Virus record (IMG/VR): IMGVR_UViG_3300031565_000317
Location: 1 to 26,271 of that record
Strand: one strand, 5' to 3'
Length of the DNA: 26,271 nucleotides
From: a virus
The position numbers and the translations under genes were made by a program. Under the pieces are notes generated by a model. It was given only the letters and a program-made list of their open reading frames with translations, searched no databases and had not been told where the DNA came from. This document shows positions 1-7,312 of the stretch, piece after piece (the first letter of the stretch is position 1; the number at the start of each line of letters is the position of its first letter).

Positions 1-1
1 A

Positions 2-688
2 ATCGGAACCGGTTACACGGTTATACTTCCCAGTGGCAATAAAAGAATATATGATTCGGCGGGCGAATGGAACGACGAAGATTATGACGATGGTTCTTAT
101 AGAATCCAGTTTACATCGGGGCAGCAATCAGGAAACACATTTACTATTGATAGCGCTGAAGTTAGCGGAGCAAAAAAATGGATTGTAACCACAACCGCTA
201 TGGACCCGATGCCAATTGAAGGCGATACTTACGTAATATATCAAGTAGATGAAACCTGGCAGTATGACTATGACATAGAAGCCGTTGAAAATTATTATCA
301 CGAATATATAATCTTAATGACTGATACCAACGGTTGTTATGCGTGGTGTGACGGCTTGCCGGTTTGGGATACTGCCAACGTTGTCAAACAATTTAATAAA
401 TTAAAAATATTCGGTGGCGTAGGTATTTTAATGGATTATCTTGAGGTTGATACTGTTCCGTCAACCTGGACAACGGCGGTATTGCCGACAGGTACTTTGA
501 TCGGCGAGGCTATTACCAATGAAACGATTCTAGCACCAACAATAGCTAGCACAATAGCAACAGCTTCCGCGGGCACGCATAAGTTGGGATGGGTTAAATA
601 TCCAGCTACAGCCTCAGTTACTCCAGGAGCAAGCATAGGAGGGCAATTGATTGTTTCTCCTGAATGCTTTGCAATAATAATAGATTAG
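2..688 (+). CDS. Virion structural protein, 5'-truncated by window edge
   Basis: The reading frame is open from base 2 to the TAG stop at 686-688 (228 visible residues), so the gene begins outside the window; the ATG at 200 is an internal methionine. The product is rich in Thr, Ser, Gly, Tyr and Asp with alternating hydrophobic residues, a composition typical of beta-rich phage surface or tail/baseplate proteins. The C-terminal part contains low-complexity Ala/Thr/Ile stretches. I recognise no catalytic motif or named family. Its position directly upstream of other structural genes on the same strand, with a ribosome binding site for the next ORF overlapping its 3' end, supports a virion role. 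The function is inferred from context only. Confidence 0.6.
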   Translation: MGTGYTVILPSGNKRIYDSAGEWNDEDYDDGSYRIQFTSGQQSGNTFTIDSAEVSGAKKWIVTTTAMDPMPIEGDTYVIYQVDETWQYDYDIEAVENYYHEYIILMTDTNGCYAWCDGLPVWDTANVVKQFNKLKIFGGVGILMDYLEVDTVPSTWTTAVLPTGTLIGEAITNETILAPTIASTIATASAGTHKLGWVKYPATASVTPGASIGGQLIVSPECFAIIID

Positions 689-696
689 GAGAAATA

Positions 697-894
697 ATGA
701 CAGACATGGGTTATAAAGAACCAGAAAGTTGGAATAAAATAGATAACGACAAACCTATTAGACAAGTTATTTTGCCTAGCTAAGATAGAAAAGTAGATGT
801 ATGTAAAGAAATTTCTAATGATGATGATTTATCGTTTTATTTAACATACACGTCAACAACAGCACAACGTGCTTACATTCAAATTTTATGGTAA
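697..894 (+). pseudogene. Small ORF (28 aa) or 65-codon gene interrupted by an in-frame TAA
   Basis: A strong site, AGGAG at 687-691, sits a few bases before an ATG at 697. The frame runs 28 codons to TAA at 781-783. Past that stop the same frame stays open for 36 more codons to TAA at 892-894, and the second part has protein-like composition (DRKVDVCKEISNDDD near its start). Either this is a genuine 28-residue peptide, or a roughly 65-residue protein broken by one nonsense change (for example GAA to TAA), or the stop is a sequencing error. No family is recognised. It precedes the holin-like gene. Confidence 0.45.
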
Positions 895-910
895 AATTGG
901 AGGAAAAAAT

Positions 911-1216
911 ATGTGGACTTTATTAGGATTAAGTCTTATATTAATGGTAATAGGCCAATTAGTTCATCAGGTCTATAAACTACGTAGGGAAGTAAAAGAT
1001 AAAAACTCTTCTACGTTTAGTGTTGGAGACTATTGGGCAGCAAATAAGTTAGGTATATTTTTAAACTTTATACTTGTTATTCTAGTGGCTGGGGCCAATT
1101 CTTTCCTTCCAACTGGAATCGCAATAGAGGCAGTTGCAGGATTGCTTGGTTTAGGTTATGCGATAGATTCTGCTGTTTCAAATATGTTTGGTGATAAATT
1201 AAAAAGCGGGAAATAA
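911..1216 (+). CDS. Small membrane protein, holin-like
   Basis: A 101-residue protein starting with MWTLLGLSLILMVIG. GGAGG at 899-903 is well spaced for the ATG at 911; the upstream ATG at 869 in the same frame has no such site, so the shorter start is chosen. A hydrophobic helix occupies residues 2-20. A charged linker (KLRREVKDK) follows, then two more hydrophobic stretches at about 46-62 and 66-88, ending in a basic tail (GDKLKSGK). Small size, two to three membrane segments and a charged C terminus fit a phage holin or other inner-membrane protein. No lysin gene is adjacent, so holin is only a suggestion. It could also be a small virion membrane-interacting protein. Confidence 0.65.
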   Translation: MWTLLGLSLILMVIGQLVHQVYKLRREVKDKNSSTFSVGDYWAANKLGIFLNFILVILVAGANSFLPTGIAIEAVAGLLGLGYAIDSAVSNMFGDKLKSGK

Positions 1217-1217
1217 A

Positions 1218-1679
1218 ATGTTAGTAAGTGCATTTTTTACACAAAACGGTAGTCCTACTACAGGACTATCACCAACGATAAGAATTAGAGACGCTAGTGA
1301 TGGAAGTTTAGTAGTTACAGATGCGTCCATGACTGAGGTCGGTGACGGATTTTATAAATATGATTTTACAGGATATTTATATTCTACTGATTACACTATA
1401 AGAACTGATGGTGGTGCTACTTTAGATGATTCCGAAAGATATGGTTACAGTGTAAACGAATCTTACAGTGAAGACGTGGCCTCACAAATTTGGAGTACAA
1501 CTGTCTCTGGTTATTCTGTCTCATATGGAGAGGCAATCGGTTTAATTAGACAAATTGAAATAGGTAAATGGGAAATTTCCGGTAGTTATCTTACTTTCTA
1601 TGATGATGATGGTGTTACATCCATTGCTACATTCTTGTTAAATGACCCAGATGCACCAACATTAAGGACACCACAATAA
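1218..1679 (+). CDS. Small virion protein with Ig-like beta fold (unknown function)
   Basis: A 153-residue protein starting two bases after the preceding stop. Its pattern (FFTQNGSPTTGLSPTIRI, then GDGFYKYDF, then STDYTIRTD) looks like an immunoglobulin-like beta-sandwich used in phage tail or decoration proteins. Related layouts appear in the genes at 1870-2202 and 2204-2812: an N-terminal strand followed by a 'G-x-Y/W-Y' strand and a closing strand. No catalytic residues are visible. A virion role is inferred from composition and from the surrounding structural genes; no named family is recognised. Confidence 0.65.
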   Translation: MLVSAFFTQNGSPTTGLSPTIRIRDASDGSLVVTDASMTEVGDGFYKYDFTGYLYSTDYTIRTDGGATLDDSERYGYSVNESYSEDVASQIWSTTVSGYSVSYGEAIGLIRQIEIGKWEISGSYLTFYDDDGVTSIATFLLNDPDAPTLRTPQ

Positions 1680-1867
1680 TGGCTTTAATTCTAACAAAAG
1701 GAATGGGATCGGTAAACCGAATGTTAATAAAAGGTTTTGGCGCCGTTGGTGAACCTCCCACATTTGTTCGTCAGGGATTTTTAGACAGATTTCCTGCAGA
1801 TCATATGATGGGCAGGAAGACTATTAAAAATAAAGGATTCATTCATGTTCCAGGAAAAGGTAATTAA
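1679..1867 (+). CDS. Small basic hypothetical protein
   Basis: A 62-residue protein whose ATG overlaps the previous TAA by one base (TAATG), indicating translational coupling. It begins with a glycine-rich pair of similar segments (LTKGMGSVNRM and LIKGFGAVGE), then a basic stretch with HMMGRKTIKNKGF. It is lysine/arginine-rich and probably a small virion or assembly protein. No known family is recognised. Confidence 0.55.
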   Translation: MALILTKGMGSVNRMLIKGFGAVGEPPTFVRQGFLDRFPADHMMGRKTIKNKGFIHVPGKGN

Positions 1868-1869
1868 TA

Positions 1870-2202
1870 ATGGATATTCAATTAGGCTCAGCCTACAGAC
1901 TAAAAGTTCAAATAAATACGGCTTTTGGTAGCCCTGTTACTGGTGGTGATTACGCCGTTATGTTAAAAAGAAACAATGACGATAAATACTGGGACGGTGA
2001 TAGTTGGGAAGATGCTGCCGCGTCTGGTTTGACTTTAACACACGATGCTTATGGGTCTTGGTACTCTATTGTTCCAGGAACTGCATTTACTGAATTGGGC
2101 CAATATACTGCTATATTTGATTCAGCAAGTCCTGACATAACAGATAGTTTTGATCTTAATGTAGTAAGAAAAGCCAGCCAATGGTCGGTTAGGGGAGAGT
2201 AA
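1870..2202 (+). CDS. Small virion protein with Ig-like beta fold (unknown function)
   Basis: A 110-residue, acidic, beta-rich protein. It shares a layout with its neighbours: an N-terminal strand (YRLKVQINTAFGSPVTGGDY), a middle 'GSWYSIV' strand and a closing 'GQYTAIFDS' strand. This resembles small phage Ig-like or carbohydrate-facing domains. It lies two bases after the previous stop and one base before the next ATG, so it is part of the same transcript. Function is inferred from composition and context. Confidence 0.62.
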   Translation: MDIQLGSAYRLKVQINTAFGSPVTGGDYAVMLKRNNDDKYWDGDSWEDAAASGLTLTHDAYGSWYSIVPGTAFTELGQYTAIFDSASPDITDSFDLNVVRKASQWSVRGE

Positions 2203-2203
2203 A

Positions 2204-2812
2204 ATGTCAGTTAGTAGAGTACAGGCAATACAGGGCGAAACTGTAAGATTAAGAACAAAATTTTATCATAACAATGAATTAGCCGACCCATATTCTTTGG
2301 GGACAGTTCAAATTTTAAATCCTTCCGATGTCGTGTTAGCCACAGCGTCTCCAACTCAAGAATCTGTAGGAATTTATTATGTAGATTACACGGTTGGGGC
2401 TGCTGCCACCGTTGGTTGGTACACTGATGTATGGAACAGCATAGTATATGAATATGGCTGGGATTCTCAAACGGTTACTAATTCGTTTTATGTTCAACAA
2501 AGTAGTTGGGACGCGGTCGCTCCTAATACGTGTAGGGTTTATGATTATGTTTATTATGCTAATGGTACGCCACGTCCTACTTCAATAGGATATGCGACCA
2601 TAACGCAACTTCCTTATGATTATAGTAATGCGTTATTTTCAAATAGAACTGATGATGGTGTGAGTGCCACATCCGATTCCGCTGGATACATCTACTGGGA
2701 GATTATTTGGGGTGCACAAGTTGTTTTTGAAATTGAGGATGCAGGTATAGGTAAAGAAATAATAATTCCCGAACTCAGTTCTGTAAGATTAACTGACGCT
2801 ACGGAGGTTTAA
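2204..2812 (+). CDS. Virion protein with two beta-sandwich-like segments
   Basis: A 202-residue protein preceded by AGGGGAG. The first half (about residues 1-100) repeats the pattern of the two preceding beta-rich genes (GETVRLRTKFYHNNELADPY, then GIYYVDYTV, then GWYTDVW). The second half (about 110-200) looks like another beta-domain (CRVYDYVYYANGTPRP, then DSAGYIYWEI), similar to domains that present loops on phage tails. It is acidic and aromatic-rich. No enzymatic motif is visible. It is likely a tail or neck accessory protein; the function is not proven. Confidence 0.63.
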   Translation: MSVSRVQAIQGETVRLRTKFYHNNELADPYSLGTVQILNPSDVVLATASPTQESVGIYYVDYTVGAAATVGWYTDVWNSIVYEYGWDSQTVTNSFYVQQSSWDAVAPNTCRVYDYVYYANGTPRPTSIGYATITQLPYDYSNALFSNRTDDGVSATSDSAGYIYWEIIWGAQVVFEIEDAGIGKEIIIPELSSVRLTDATEV

Positions 2813-2813
2813 A

Positions 2814-3272
2814 ATGGCAATTATACCGTACGCACATAAAGTATACATAACAAAACTTAGAAAGTTTTTAGGCGATGAAACAACTTTAAATAAATTAATT
2901 GAAGCAGAGGAATGTGATGACCAGTTTTTATATCAGGCCATATTGGACTCATTAGATAGAATAAATTGGGAATTCACGCCCGAGACTACATACACCCTAG
3001 ATAATTTTACTACCGAGTTTGGACCATGGGAACCAATTAAAACAGGCGCTGTCCTTGAAGTTTTAATTGGTAAAGGAATATTGTCAGCTCGAAATGTTTT
3101 AACTTATAATGATGCTTCTAATATTACGGTTTCGGATATGGATACTTATGGCAGGTACATTAATTTTTTTAATTTACTTACTAATAAATTTATTAGAACT
3201 GTTACTATGATTAAAACCAGAAAAAATATAGACGGTTGCTACGGAGGCGTGGACAGTGCCTTTAGTTATTAA
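2814..3272 (+). CDS. Putative connector/neck protein
   Basis: A 152-residue protein. The N-terminal half is predicted helical (VYITKLRKFLGDETTLNKLI, then FLYQAILDSLDRINWEF) and the C-terminal part has a long helix around INFFNLLTNKFIRTVTMIKTR. Size and helix-rich layout resemble small head-tail connector or neck proteins, but I see no diagnostic signature. The ATG follows the preceding TAA by one base, with GGAGG just upstream. It is part of the structural transcript. Confidence in the gene is high; the role is a guess. Confidence 0.6.
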   Translation: MAIIPYAHKVYITKLRKFLGDETTLNKLIEAEECDDQFLYQAILDSLDRINWEFTPETTYTLDNFTTEFGPWEPIKTGAVLEVLIGKGILSARNVLTYNDASNITVSDMDTYGRYINFFNLLTNKFIRTVTMIKTRKNIDGCYGGVDSAFSY

Positions 3273-3275
3273 ACA

Positions 3276-4079
3276 ATGCTTTATCTAGAAAACATATTAA
3301 TAAGTTCATACGACGTTCAATCGTTGAATATATCGTGGGACATCGTTTCGACTACAGAAACTGTTTCAGGCTACGGACTAGACATTTATAGGTCTGAAAA
3401 TCCAGTTTGGATTGCCGAGGATATAACATCTGTTGTATCTGGTATATATCTGGACGTAGAAACAGATTATACTGATTATACCATAAGCGGTCTGGATATA
3501 ACGTCGCAATGGTCGTATCGAAATTATTTTCTTCAAGTAAGAAATCTAACTACTCAAGTTGTGGGGACTATGTATGGTCCTTACAAAATGGAAACTGCCA
3601 GAGATTTAACAGCTCAGGAAATTATAAGAAATCATAATATAACTTTGCGTTCTACTTACGGCGGTCGTCCATTTCTGGTATTAAAAAGAAAAACAAATGG
3701 ACAAGAATGCACGAATTGTTATGAAGAAATAACCAGCAGGCGTACTGAAGAACACTGTAATACTTGTTATGATACAAAATGGGTTGGTGGCTACTGGACA
3801 CCTATTCAAATTCAAGGTATGATGAACGCTGCCCCTAAAAGAAATCAAATTACAGTTTGGGGTGAATGGCAGGCGTCAGACGTTATTTTAACAGTTTCTA
3901 ATTACCCCATACTTGTTCCTAAAGATATAATAGTGGATAAACTAAATCGTCGCTGGCTGGTTATTCAAGTTAGAACAGTAGAGAAAGGACTATACATATT
4001 AAGCCAACAGGCACAGTTGCGTCTTATAGTTAAAGGGGACGTAGTGTATGATTTTGATGTGTCTAACAGTTGGAGTTAA
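3276..4079 (+). CDS. Virion protein: fibronectin-III-like domain plus zinc ribbon
   Basis: A 267-residue protein. The first ~100 residues resemble a fibronectin type III/Ig sandwich (NISWDIVSTTETVSGYGLDIYR, then DYTISGLD, then YFLQVRNL). A four-cysteine knuckle follows: C145-x2-C148 and C161-x2-C164 (QECTNCYEE and HCNTCYDT), expected to bind zinc. The last ~90 residues are beta-rich with a strongly basic patch. Zinc-containing structural proteins of this kind occur in large myoviruses near neck and tail genes, but I cannot name the family. It sits four bases before the next start and is part of the structural operon. Confidence 0.65.
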   Translation: MLYLENILISSYDVQSLNISWDIVSTTETVSGYGLDIYRSENPVWIAEDITSVVSGIYLDVETDYTDYTISGLDITSQWSYRNYFLQVRNLTTQVVGTMYGPYKMETARDLTAQEIIRNHNITLRSTYGGRPFLVLKRKTNGQECTNCYEEITSRRTEEHCNTCYDTKWVGGYWTPIQIQGMMNAAPKRNQITVWGEWQASDVILTVSNYPILVPKDIIVDKLNRRWLVIQVRTVEKGLYILSQQAQLRLIVKGDVVYDFDVSNSWS

Positions 4080-4082
4080 ATA

Positions 4083-4808
4083 ATGGGCATCTTCGACAAA
4101 CCTAAAAAAATATTAGATTCTTCTGTCTGGGAAAATAATAAACTTCGTCCGGATGTAAGATTATATATTCTAAAAAGACTAGAAAGCCTGACCACTATAA
4201 AACCCGTAAAATTTATACAAATTACATTTATAGGGTCAACTGCGGGCTATCAATATAGTGAGTCTTCCGATATAGATATTCAAGTAATACTGCATCCGCA
4301 GTATGATGATTTACAGCAATTTTACCATCAAGTTTTTAAAACAACCAACGGGCAATTTTTACCAGGTACTGTTCATCCTATTAATTTTTTTATATTAACT
4401 TCTCCAGCCGCTGAATCGCTAAATAAAGATAGACTAACCGTAGGTTATGATTTAATAACGGATGAATGGATTAAAAAACCAAAAAGACCTACTCACGAAG
4501 AATTATATCAATTCGAATTAAATGACCCGGTTTTTAAATTACAGGCTGAAGATATAGCTAGACAACTGGCTCAGTATAAAAGACGCCCTAATGCCCAAGA
4601 ACTAGAAGATATCGCCGGCATATACCAACGCATAGACACAGACAGAAAAACTATGTTTCAACATCCAAGTGGGCACGGCGGGTCCAAAAGTTATGCTAAC
4701 GCTATGTATAAATATTTAGAAAACCTCTATGGTTCAAAACTTGAAAAATTATTCCACAAATATTATGATCCTGTAAGAAACGCCAAGGAGCAAATGAATG
4801 CCGAATAA
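4083..4808 (+). CDS. Nucleotidyltransferase, DNA polymerase beta-like fold
   Basis: A 241-residue protein with the minimal nucleotidyltransferase signature: G51-S52 followed by D63-x-D65 (FIGSTAGYQYSESSDIDIQV). In the family, GS binds the nucleotide phosphate and the two aspartates bind metal. The position where a third acidic ligand would be expected reads HPINFFIL (about residues 97-104), so that ligand appears replaced. The C-terminal half is helical and contains a GHGGSKSYANAMYKYLENLY segment. It overlaps the ligase gene by 11 bases, so the two are probably co-translated. The substrate (nucleic acid end, tRNA, protein or antibiotic) cannot be told; pairing with a phosphoesterase-ligase suggests nucleic-acid end processing. 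Confidence 0.75.
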   Translation: MGIFDKPKKILDSSVWENNKLRPDVRLYILKRLESLTTIKPVKFIQITFIGSTAGYQYSESSDIDIQVILHPQYDDLQQFYHQVFKTTNGQFLPGTVHPINFFILTSPAAESLNKDRLTVGYDLITDEWIKKPKRPTHEELYQFELNDPVFKLQAEDIARQLAQYKRRPNAQELEDIAGIYQRIDTDRKTMFQHPSGHGGSKSYANAMYKYLENLYGSKLEKLFHKYYDPVRNAKEQMNAE

Positions 4809-6120
4809 AATTATAGGCATACCTGATAAATCTATCACTACTGTTCCCCGTCAAACTACGTTTGAAACTTGGGAGGGAGTTATACAATATCACAAGGCAG
4901 ATAAAGCTGGTCCACACTATGACATTAGAATTGGCGATTCGTCTGCGGGTATAGCTCATAGTTGGTCTGTGCGGGAACTTCCTAAACCTGGCGAAAAAGT
5001 TTTAGCTATCCAACAGCCTGATCATTCAACTTCTTATATGGATTACGAAGGTACTATAGAAAAAGGTTATGGTAAAGGTAGTGTTGAAAAAGTCTTCAGA
5101 GGAAAAATAGAACTATTAAAATCTGAACCTGATAAAATTTCTTTTAATTTATATGACGGTAAAAAAGTTATTAGATTAAATCTTATAAAAGTTGATTTTG
5201 GCTGGTTATTAGTTAATAGTACCCTAACTAATAAAAGTAGACCGGACATTCCCATGGATAAACCTTCCTACCCAAACATCGAATACGACAAGCTTGATTT
5301 TAGCAAACCTAGCCAAGTTTTTTCTCCCAAGATAGACGGGGCGCACAATATTGTGGCTTTTCGTCCTAATAAAACTTTAGAGGTGTCTTCCTACAGGCCA
5401 TCAAAAGGCAAAACTGGGATTATAGACCATTCTTACAGAACCAATCTATATAAAATTTTAACTCCATCTGAATTTAATAATACTTTAGTACGGACAGAGA
5501 TATTTGGTGTTACTCCAGAAGGCAAAGTTTCTAAATCTACTGAAACTTCAGGTTTATTAAATTCTGAAGTTTGGAAAACTCGGGAAAGCAAAGCCAAATT
5601 AAATAATATGCTTATCGACGTAATCAAATATAAAGGTAAGGATGTATCAAAGAGACCATATGCTGACAAACTAAAATTTATGCAAGAGATATCTAATAAA
5701 ATATCTGAATTAAAAATGCCACCATTAGCTAAAACTGAAGCTGAAAAGTTACTTATGGTAAACTCAATCGCTAAAGGCAAAAATCCTTTAACTGAAGAAG
5801 GTATTGTAATTTATGATTTAGAAAAATCTGTTCCTTTGAGAGCAAAAATTAGAAAAGATATAGATGTGCATATTCAAGATTTTTTTCCAGGTCAAGGCAG
5901 ATTAGCGGATAAAATGGTAGGTGGTTTTTTCGCGTCTAGAGGAAAAGGCGGCCCGCCCATTATTAGAGTTGGCAGTGGGCTTTCAGATGAATTACGGGCA
6001 GACATGTTTAAAAACCCTGAAAAATATAAAAACCGACTAGCCAAAATTTATATTCAAAATGAATATCCTAGCGGTAAAGTAAGAGTGCCGATATTTAAGG
6101 AATTTAGAGACGTTCTTTAA
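4798..6120 (+). CDS. LigD-like 3'-phosphoesterase fused to ATP-dependent DNA ligase
   Basis: A 440-residue fusion. Residues ~25-105 match the LigD 3'-phosphoesterase domain: H32, H40-Y-D42-x-R44, W56, H76 and Y80 correspond (from memory) to the catalytic and metal-binding residues of the Pseudomonas LigD domain. Residues ~155-355 are an ATP-dependent ligase adenylation domain: K178 in motif I (PKIDG, the lysine that takes AMP), E234 (motif III), E334-G335-I-V-I (motif IV), and K350/K353 (motif V). Residues ~356-440 look like the ligase OB-fold (RVGSGLSDELR, then YPSGKVRVPIF). Unlike bacterial LigD it lacks the polymerase domain. It would clean 3' ends and seal breaks. It starts inside the nucleotidyltransferase gene and lies between virion genes. 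Confidence 0.88.
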   Translation: MPNKIIGIPDKSITTVPRQTTFETWEGVIQYHKADKAGPHYDIRIGDSSAGIAHSWSVRELPKPGEKVLAIQQPDHSTSYMDYEGTIEKGYGKGSVEKVFRGKIELLKSEPDKISFNLYDGKKVIRLNLIKVDFGWLLVNSTLTNKSRPDIPMDKPSYPNIEYDKLDFSKPSQVFSPKIDGAHNIVAFRPNKTLEVSSYRPSKGKTGIIDHSYRTNLYKILTPSEFNNTLVRTEIFGVTPEGKVSKSTETSGLLNSEVWKTRESKAKLNNMLIDVIKYKGKDVSKRPYADKLKFMQEISNKISELKMPPLAKTEAEKLLMVNSIAKGKNPLTEEGIVIYDLEKSVPLRAKIRKDIDVHIQDFFPGQGRLADKMVGGFFASRGKGGPPIIRVGSGLSDELRADMFKNPEKYKNRLAKIYIQNEYPSGKVRVPIFKEFRDVL

Positions 6121-6127
6121 TAAAGGC

Positions 6128-6156
6128 TTGACATATATCCAATTATAGAGTATATT
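6128..6156 (+). promoter_or_regulatory. Sigma-70-type promoter upstream of 6162 gene
   Basis: A perfect -35 box TTGACA (6128-6133), exactly 17 bases of spacer, and TATATT (6151-6156, five of six matches to TATAAT). Expected transcription start is near 6162-6163, on the ATG of the next ORF, so the transcript would be leaderless or nearly so. It would give the tail region its own start point downstream of the ligase gene. Confidence 0.7.
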
Positions 6157-6161
6157 TAGAG

Positions 6162-6428
6162 ATGAGCATATTTAAATTTACAAGAGTATCAGATCCTGAA
6201 TTTGATGAAACAAAATTTACGGAAAAATTAGCTGAAAAATTATCTCCAATGTTAGGAATAGGTAAAATTGAAGGTATAGATGGAGCCACTATTTTTATTA
6301 GGAAGAAAACGGATCAACCAATAAAATTAAAAGATTATCTTTATCCTAAAAATTTGAATTTAGAGTACTCCGATATGTCCGAAATTGAGCAAAACCGTTT
6401 AACTAACCTAATCAAACTGGTTATATAA
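6162..6428 (+). CDS. Hypothetical protein, probably virion assembly
   Basis: An 88-residue charged protein (SIFKFTRVSDPEFDETKF at the N terminus), helical in its second half. The ATG has no normally spaced ribosome binding site, and the promoter at 6128-6156 predicts transcription starting almost on this ATG. Its stop overlaps the next ATG by one base (TAATG). No family is recognised. Its location just before a structural protein, the 7305 gene and the tail sheath suggests a neck or tail-assembly role, which is inference. Confidence 0.6.
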   Translation: MSIFKFTRVSDPEFDETKFTEKLAEKLSPMLGIGKIEGIDGATIFIRKKTDQPIKLKDYLYPKNLNLEYSDMSEIEQNRLTNLIKLVI

Positions 6429-7312
6429 TGACTATTCCAGACGAAGGGTTTATTTTAGGCACAGGCAGTAATTACAGCCTATATACAAAAAGAGTTTTTT
6501 TAAGTTTTGCTCAGGAACTGTTTGCTTTACATAGTAAATATACCTGGCGCAGGGATGTAAATACTACCAGTATATTTATAGCTGACAAGTACGCTCTGGA
6601 CACAAAATTTTTAGAAAAGAAACCAGCCATAATTTTAGAGCGTGGAGGAATGCGCTGGGAACGCTCCAGTATCGCCCAAAGAATGGATTTGCATTTAACC
6701 AATATGCAAGAAGATTATTCAGACTTAATTAGGGGCACTGTTAGATATAATTGTCTTGCTAAAAATGGTTTAGTAGCCGAAGAAATCGCGTTAGCTTTAT
6801 TAAATGCCGTTACTGGCTTCAAGAAACAATTTAGAAAAAATGGAATTCATCAAATTTTAGATATTTCGGTTGGAGAGGAAACATTATTAAAAGCTGACGC
6901 CGATATAGAACTGTCTGTAGTGCCAGTAATAATAGTTTATACTACACAAAAGAAATTGACTTCTTCTATAGATTTTTATTCTATTTATGTTACTCTTACA
7001 ACTGGTGACACCACTGCAATTTTATTAGAAAACATAGATTACACCGTTAGACAGTCCACAATAACTTTTACTAAGGCGCCTGTCGCTGGATCTACTGTAC
7101 AGGCTATTTATGTTGATGCAGGAACACTAAATGAAATTACTGAATCTCCTACTCCCGCGACAGATGGAATTACAACCGAATTTACTTTATCTGGTGCAGT
7201 CTATGGTTATGGACCTCTAGTTGAAACATTTGAAATAATTAGTAGCGGTGTTGAGTCAGATTCGGATACATGGGAGGAAGCAACTATTGTTAGTGGGTGG
7301 TTCAATGTCTAA
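6428..7312 (+). CDS. Putative neck/tail-completion structural protein
   Basis: A 294-residue protein. Residues ~1-150 are mixed alpha/beta (FILGTGSNYSLYTKRVFLSF, then ERGGMRWERSSIAQRMDLHL). Residues ~155-235 form a beta-rich block (DFYSIYVTLTTGD, then NIDYTVRQSTITFTKAPVAG) resembling the 'x-V-x-x-Y-T-V' repeats of phage adaptor or baseplate proteins. The tail is acidic. It is translationally coupled to both neighbours (1-base overlap upstream, 8-base overlap downstream). Position two genes before the sheath fits a neck, tail-terminator or completion protein; I cannot assign which. Confidence 0.6.
   Translation: MTIPDEGFILGTGSNYSLYTKRVFLSFAQELFALHSKYTWRRDVNTTSIFIADKYALDTKFLEKKPAIILERGGMRWERSSIAQRMDLHLTNMQEDYSDLIRGTVRYNCLAKNGLVAEEIALALLNAVTGFKKQFRKNGIHQILDISVGEETLLKADADIELSVVPVIIVYTTQKKLTSSIDFYSIYVTLTTGDTTAILLENIDYTVRQSTITFTKAPVAGSTVQAIYVDAGTLNEITESPTPATDGITTEFTLSGAVYGYGPLVETFEIISSGVESDSDTWEEATIVSGWFNV

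Noticed and set aside
7248-7304. Upstream start at 7248 for the protein preceding the sheath
   Set aside because: It lies inside the previous gene with no ribosome binding site; the ATG at 7305 gives the usual short overlap.
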